Both the position numbers and the translations under genes were made by a program. The notes below the pieces were generated by a model, which was not told the DNA's origin, ran no database searches, and saw nothing but the letters and a program-made list of their open reading frames with translations. A stretch of 35,332 bases of DNA, taken from the NCBI GenBank assembly GCA_028242535.1, contig JAOJYB010000010.1:1-35332 (forward strand), in the 5' to 3' direction. Position 1 is the first letter of the stretch, and every line of letters begins with the position of its first letter. This document shows positions 31,843 to 35,332 of this stretch, piece by piece. Source of the stretch: Candidatus Nitrosopelagicus sp. Its GTDB lineage: Archaea > Thermoproteota > Nitrososphaeria > Nitrososphaerales > Nitrosopumilaceae.

Positions 31843-31864
31843 AATCTCAAACGATAGATTGTGA

Positions 31865-32983
31865 TTGAGCCAATTAACCCAGCAAATTCACTCTAGTAAA
31901 ATAGGAGATATCTTAGAAAATTCACTTAATGGTATTAGACCAAAAAAAGATGATTATCTGAGACTACTGAAATCTGATGATGTCTATCTTTTAGGACTGG
32001 TAGCTGGAAATATCACTCAAAAAAAGTTTGGGAAAAAAGTATCTTTTGTAAATAATATTATTTTGAATTACACAAATGTTTGTATCACTGATTGTAAATT
32101 CTGTGCATTTTATCGTCCTCCTAACCATGATGAAGCATATACTTTGACTCTAGAAGAAATTGAAGCGAGAGTAAAGACTGGATGGGATATGTTCAAGATA
32201 AGACAAGTCTTAATTCAAGGCGGTCACAATCCTGACCTTGGAATTGAGTACTATGAAGATTCTTTTAAAATGATACGTTCAAAATTTCCTCTGGTGGGGG
32301 TACATGGATTATCAACATCTGAAATCGATATGATTGCACGAGTAGAAAAATCATCAACAAAAGAAATTTTATCGCGATTAAGGGATGCAGGTTTACAATC
32401 TGTTCCTGGTGCTGGTGCAGAAATTTTAACTGATTCTGTTAAAGAAATCATTAGTCCAAAAAAAATTGATAGCGATGACTGGATTAGAATAATGAAAGAA
32501 TCATTTGAGCTAGGTTTGCCTGCTTCTGCAACTATGATGTATGGTCATGTTGAAACAAATAACGACATTGTAGAACATTATGATAAAATTGTTAAACTAC
32601 AAAAAGATCTTAATGGGTTCATGGCGTTTATTCCATGGAGTTTTGAGCCAAACAATACGTTGATGCAAAAGGAGGGAACCGTTACTACTGGTGCAGGTGG
32701 AATTAAATTATTAAAAATGATTGCAATTTCCAGAATTATTTTTGATGGGTTAATTGATCACATACAATCCTCTTGGTTAACAAATGGCATTGGTATGGCG
32801 CAATTGGCATTGCAATATGGTTCTGATGACTTTGGTGGAACTTTAATTGGTGAAGAGGTAGTTTCTTGCACTGGATCTCGTTCTACTGAATTAACTGACA
32901 CTCGAATTATTGATTCAATTAAACAAATTGGTTATTCTGCTGAAGAACGTGATAACTTTTACGAAACAGTATCTATGCGTTAA
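31865..32983 (+). CDS. mqnC: Radical SAM cyclic dehypoxanthinyl futalosine synthase (MqnC-like)
   Basis: MqnC cyclises dehypoxanthine futalosine in the futalosine route to menaquinone. The 372-residue protein carries the radical SAM cluster motif Cys73-x3-Cys77-x2-Cys80 in NVCITDCKFCAFYRPP. EAYTLTLEEI, VLIQGGHNPDLGIEYYE, GLQSVPGAGAEIL, TMMYGHVET and FIPWSFEPNNT follow in the order seen in MqnC. The FCAFYR wording and the GHVET/IPWxFxPxNT blocks favour MqnC over the related F420 enzyme CofH. The start is TTG; no ATG is available. Its stop shares TTAA with the opposite UbiD gene, another likely menaquinone enzyme. Confidence 0.88.
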   Translation: MSQLTQQIHSSKIGDILENSLNGIRPKKDDYLRLLKSDDVYLLGLVAGNITQKKFGKKVSFVNNIILNYTNVCITDCKFCAFYRPPNHDEAYTLTLEEIEARVKTGWDMFKIRQVLIQGGHNPDLGIEYYEDSFKMIRSKFPLVGVHGLSTSEIDMIARVEKSSTKEILSRLRDAGLQSVPGAGAEILTDSVKEIISPKKIDSDDWIRIMKESFELGLPASATMMYGHVETNNDIVEHYDKIVKLQKDLNGFMAFIPWSFEPNNTLMQKEGTVTTGAGGIKLLKMIAISRIIFDGLIDHIQSSWLTNGIGMAQLALQYGSDDFGGTLIGEEVVSCTGSRSTELTDTRIIDSIKQIGYSAEERDNFYETVSMR

Positions 32984-34416
32984 ATTCCATATTCTGCCCA
33001 TCTTGAATCAACTAATTTCTTAGTTTCATCATCCACTTGGACTTTTTCTTGTATTTCTCTTTCAAATCCTTCTTCTGCAGTTTTTTGTGTTGCATCAATT
33101 CCTAATTTTGAGCCTAGATTCACTAGTGGCGATGCAGGATCTAACGTATCTGTAGGAGTTCTATCTATGATTGTGATATCTCTTGCAGCGTCTGTCCTTG
33201 TTGTAATTGCCCAGATAACATCATTCATGTCATGAACATTCACATCCTCATCTACTACGACAAACATCTTAGTTAATGCAAGTTGTCCCATTCCCCATAA
33301 TCCCATCATGACTTTTTTTGCCTGTCCTGGATATCTTTTCTTTATAGAAATTATTGCTAACCCTTGGAACCATCCTGCTGCAGGCATTTCAAAATCTATT
33401 ACTTCTGGATGAAACATTCTAATCATTGGTAAAAATGAACTTGCAATTACTTTGCCAATATATGCATCTTCTAAGACCGGTTTTCCGACAACTGTTGTAA
33501 GGTAAATTGGGTTTTTCCTTTGCATTATTCCAGTTAATGTAAAAGTTGGGAATGGTTCTTTTGGTGTATAATACCCTGTATGATCTCCAAACGGTCCTTC
33601 ATCCCTTATGTCTGATGAATCAACATATCCTTCCAAAACAATTTCTGCATTTGCAGGAACCTCAATATCAATTGTTTTACATTTCACCATTTTAATTCCT
33701 TTTTTCCTTGTAATTCCTGCAAAAAGGTACTTGTCTAATCCTTCTGGAACTGGGGCTACCGCTGAAAAAACGGTTGCTGGCTCTCCTCCAATTATAATTG
33801 CAACTTCTGTTTTTGTTGATTTTGTAAGATCATGATGTTGTGCACCTCGTTTGTGCTTTTGCCAGTGCATTAGTGCATGAGTACTGTCTACAATCTGTAT
33901 TCTGTATACTCCTAAATTTCTTATCCCTGTTTCAGGATGTTTTGTTGCAGTTAATCCAAATGTGATAAATTTCCCAGCATCTTTATGAAATGATTTTAAA
34001 ATTGGTATGTCATCAAAAGTTGGATTCTCTCTAATTATCTCGGTAACTGGTCCACTTTTTTCCAAACTTGGAAATGATTCGCTCATTTTTGAAAGTTCAG
34101 GTAATTTTTTAATCTTATTTAGCATACCCTTTGGAATTTCCATCTTTGTCATATCTGCAATTCTCTGTCCGATTTCAGTAAAATCTGATGTCTCAAGTGA
34201 TAATTCTAATCTTTTCATTGAACCAAATGCATTTCCTAAAACTGGCATGTCATATCCTATTACATTTTCAAATAACAATGCTGGCCCATTATCATACATT
34301 GTTCGACGTAAGATTTCTGCTAATTCAAGTTCTGAATCAACTTTTGTAGAAATTCTTTTTAATTCTCCAGCTTTTTCCAAAACCTCAATTAATTCATGAA
34401 TATCTTCAATTGGCAT
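32980..34416 (-). CDS. UbiD-family prenylated-FMN decarboxylase
   Basis: The 478-residue protein is a full-length UbiD-family decarboxylase, which needs prenylated FMN. It has the N-terminal LRRTMYDNGPALLFENVIG, TFGLTATKHPETGIRNLG, and the hallmark GPFGDHTGYYTP near residues 274-285, preceded by Glu273, in the region of the catalytic Arg/Glu/Glu set. In organisms using the futalosine route a UbiD enzyme removes the carboxylate of 1,4-dihydroxy-6-naphthoate, which would fit the convergent mqnC-like neighbour. Other aromatic acids are possible substrates. CTTATAC on the minus strand (34441-34447) is centred 28 nt before the ATG. Confidence 0.9.
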   Translation of the reverse strand: MPIEDIHELIEVLEKAGELKRISTKVDSELELAEILRRTMYDNGPALLFENVIGYDMPVLGNAFGSMKRLELSLETSDFTEIGQRIADMTKMEIPKGMLNKIKKLPELSKMSESFPSLEKSGPVTEIIRENPTFDDIPILKSFHKDAGKFITFGLTATKHPETGIRNLGVYRIQIVDSTHALMHWQKHKRGAQHHDLTKSTKTEVAIIIGGEPATVFSAVAPVPEGLDKYLFAGITRKKGIKMVKCKTIDIEVPANAEIVLEGYVDSSDIRDEGPFGDHTGYYTPKEPFPTFTLTGIMQRKNPIYLTTVVGKPVLEDAYIGKVIASSFLPMIRMFHPEVIDFEMPAAGWFQGLAIISIKKRYPGQAKKVMMGLWGMGQLALTKMFVVVDEDVNVHDMNDVIWAITTRTDAARDITIIDRTPTDTLDPASPLVNLGSKLGIDATQKTAEEGFEREIQEKVQVDDETKKLVDSRWAEYGI

Positions 34417-34483
34417 GTGCTACCCCTTTTCAAAAAGAAGGTATAAGCCTAACTCGATGTCCAAAAAAGTCTTACAGCAAGAG

Positions 34484-34489
34484 TTTAAT
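34484..34489 (+). promoter_or_regulatory. TATA-like element of the small Cys-rich gene at 34512
   Basis: TTTAAT is centred 25.5 nt before GTG 34512 and is flanked by AAGAG and CTCTT (34479-34483 and 34491-34495), an inverted pair around the box. It lies inside the longer open frame that begins at 34410, which argues against that upstream start. Confidence 0.45.
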
Positions 34490-34511
34490 TCTCTTTTTTA
34501 GAATATGGTTT

Positions 34512-34748
34512 GTGACTGATTCAGATATCTGTGGTGTTTGCAAAGGAACTGGAGCAATTGAACTAATTGATTCTCAATGTCCATTTTGTAATAGTACAGG
34601 TGAAAATTCTCCTGCAGCGGAAAGTTATCTAAAATCACATATCTGTCAATGTATATTTCTTGATAGAAAGATGTGTCCGATATGTGAAAAGAAATGTCAT
34701 CATGATACGCCACATAGACCAAAAATTAGAATCAGCCCAATAAATTAA
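34512..34748 (+). CDS. Small Cys-rich zinc-binding protein (DnaJ-zinc-finger-like)
   Basis: From GTG 34512 the protein has 78 residues and starts MTDSDICGVCKGTG. It contains four or more CxxC-type pairs: CGVC, CPFC, CQC and CPICEKKCHH. CGVCKGTGAIE...CPFCNSTG follows the CxxCxGxG pattern of DnaJ zinc modules, without any J-domain. A longer frame from 34410 would run through the ubiD promoter and an unlikely N-terminal extension, so the GTG start is preferred. The role may be a chaperone-like or RNA-binding zinc protein; the partner is unknown. Its stop shares TTAA with the opposite gene. Confidence 0.72.
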   Translation: MTDSDICGVCKGTGAIELIDSQCPFCNSTGENSPAAESYLKSHICQCIFLDRKMCPICEKKCHHDTPHRPKIRISPIN

Positions 34749-35122
34749 GGCATTGGGGGAAGTTCACTTTTCCGTCCGTGTCCACCTGAACCAAACTTGC
34801 AATAAAAACACAAATCTGATTGCATGTGAGTTAAATGTTCTATTTTTATCGCACCAATTTTTAATGCAATTTTTGTAAGAATTTTGTATTTTAGTGGCAT
34901 TGCTGGAATAACTTCCTTGATGTATACTTGATAATGCTCAGGGCAAAATTTGAGAGTAACACGTGCTGCATCTGAACCTGCTTCATTCACTTGTTTTGTA
35001 AACTTGATCTGTTCTCGAATGTATTCGTGTTTTGGACATGGACAATTCTTTCCTCCTGGATGTTTATATGCGGGAGTATTTTTCCAATCAAAATCTGGAA
35101 AGTCTTTTTCAAAATCGTCCAT
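34745..35122 (-). CDS. Cys/His-containing conserved-type protein of unknown function
   Basis: I do not recognise a named family in this 125-residue protein. It has possible metal ligands in three places: CPCPKH (residues 27-32), FCPEHYQVY near residue 60, and LCFYCKFGSGGHGRK near the C-terminus. The middle part is helical with a hydrophobic stretch (AMPLKYKILTKIALKIGAIKI) too charged to be a clear membrane span. One or two structural zinc sites are likely. It converges with the DnaJ-zinc-finger-like gene and is divergent from the Lys-rich protein at the window end. Confidence 0.7.
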   Translation of the reverse strand: MDDFEKDFPDFDWKNTPAYKHPGGKNCPCPKHEYIREQIKFTKQVNEAGSDAARVTLKFCPEHYQVYIKEVIPAMPLKYKILTKIALKIGAIKIEHLTHMQSDLCFYCKFGSGGHGRKSELPPMP

Positions 35123-35216
35123 ACTCTTCTGTGTATATATAATTAATAAGACTAGATCAATAATCGCCTTATAGAAACATCATAATCTTCTTAAAGCCCA
35201 CAAATGACGTGAAATT

Positions 35217-35332
35217 ATGGCTACAAAGAAAACAGCTAAGAAAACAGCTAAGAAAACAGCTAAGAAAACAGCTAAGAAAACAACAAGAAAGACTACCAAG
35301 TCTACAACATCAAAAAAAGATCTAGAAGCCAA
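35217..35332 (+). CDS. Lys/Ala/Thr-rich repeat protein, N-terminal part (3' truncated by window)
   Basis: A frame opens with ATG 35217 and runs to the window end (38 codons seen). It begins MATKKTAKKTAKKT and continues through further AKKT units to KKTTRKTTKSTTSKKDLEA. Such tails occur in histone H1-like and other nucleic-acid-binding proteins; here the tail is N-terminal and a folded domain probably follows beyond the window, starting around KKDLEA. CTTAAA (35190-35195) is centred about 25 nt upstream, as expected for a leaderless gene. Function cannot be assigned from this fragment. Confidence 0.75.
   Translation, partial: MATKKTAKKTAKKTAKKTAKKTTRKTTKSTTSKKDLEA
35235..35282 (+). repeat. 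Four perfect 12-bp tandem repeats (AKKT units)
   Basis: GCTAAGAAAACA is repeated exactly four times at 35235, 35247, 35259 and 35271, inside the N-terminal tail of the truncated Lys-rich protein. Identity at the base level suggests slippage-driven expansion. Confidence 0.95.

Noticed and set aside
34007-34399. Plus-strand 130-codon frame inside ubiD
   Set aside because: It is antisense to a conserved UbiD coding region and has no motif of its own.
34410-34511. Upstream extension of the small Cys-rich protein to 34410
   Set aside because: The extension overlaps the ubiD start and both promoters, and its residues do not resemble the rest; GTG 34512 has a TATA-like box at the right distance.
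1-35332. Mobile elements, integrase sites, prophage, rRNA or defence genes
   Set aside because: No transposase, integrase, terminal repeats, restriction or nuclease signatures were seen on either strand.

Overview
The window looks like chromosomal core sequence of an ammonia-oxidising thaumarchaeon (Nitrososphaerota, Nitrosopumilus-like). The grounds are low GC, archaeal versions of shared pathways (aroA'/aroB' shikimate entry, GHMP-type shikimate kinase, ThiD-ThiN fusion, Ahb-type haem route), a tRNA-Leu with an anticodon-loop intron and no encoded CCA, and many genes with a TATA-like box about 26 nt before the start codon (leaderless transcription). No amo or other diagnostic gene is present, so the genus is inferred. 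No mobile element, CRISPR, phage or rRNA was seen. Coding is dense: no stretch over 300 bases lacks a gene.

Layout. 1-2922: tetrapyrrole operon hemL(partial)-hemC-cobA-hemD with overlapping genes. 2983-8145: Fe-S assembly operon sufB-sufD-Rieske ferredoxin-sufS-sufU plus a zinc-ribbon protein; sufC is not here. 8135-10447: pgk (minus), a PAP2 phosphatase (plus) and an orphan. 10568-12210: a coiled-coil protein with a tandem-repeat Lys/Arg tail, an OB-fold protein, tRNA-Leu(CAA) with a 15-nt intron, and a 40-residue zinc-finger gene. 12280-13816: VTT-type membrane protein, HD phosphohydrolase, an orphan. 13824-17844: second tetrapyrrole locus, with hemB and a fused siroheme decarboxylase (ahbA-ahbB) on minus, divergent from a precorrin-2 dehydrogenase and hemA on plus. 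17841-18978: sugar nucleotidyltransferase and GNA1-like acetyltransferase. 19035-21693: divergent thiD-thiN and thiC. 21676-31799: a large minus-strand aromatic amino-acid supercluster in pathway order (aroA', aroB', aroD, aroE, aroK, aroA, aroC, chorismate mutase-aminotransferase, tyrA, Nudix), interrupted by one plus-strand exported protein gene at 28450. 31865-34416: mqnC-like radical SAM enzyme and a UbiD decarboxylase, convergent, probably menaquinone synthesis. 34512-35332: two small Cys-rich proteins and the start of a Lys-rich repeat protein.

How it works together. The two tetrapyrrole loci cover glutamyl-tRNA to didecarboxysiroheme (HemA, HemL, HemB, HemC, HemD, CobA, Met8-like, AhbAB), leaving only AhbC/AhbD for haem outside the window; CobA and the dehydrogenase also feed cobalamin. 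The aro block covers all seven shikimate steps plus the branch toward tyrosine. Together with thiamine, menaquinone and Fe-S assembly, this is a biosynthetic core region rather than an accessory island. I found no convincing new defence or mobile system. The most interesting items are the repeat-tailed coiled-coil protein, the single palindromic TATA element placed symmetrically between thiD and thiC, the eukaryote-like GNA1 homologue beside a nucleotidyltransferase, domain fusions (AhbAB, CM-aminotransferase), a tiny zinc-finger gene below usual length cut-offs, and the exported protein inside the aro cluster.
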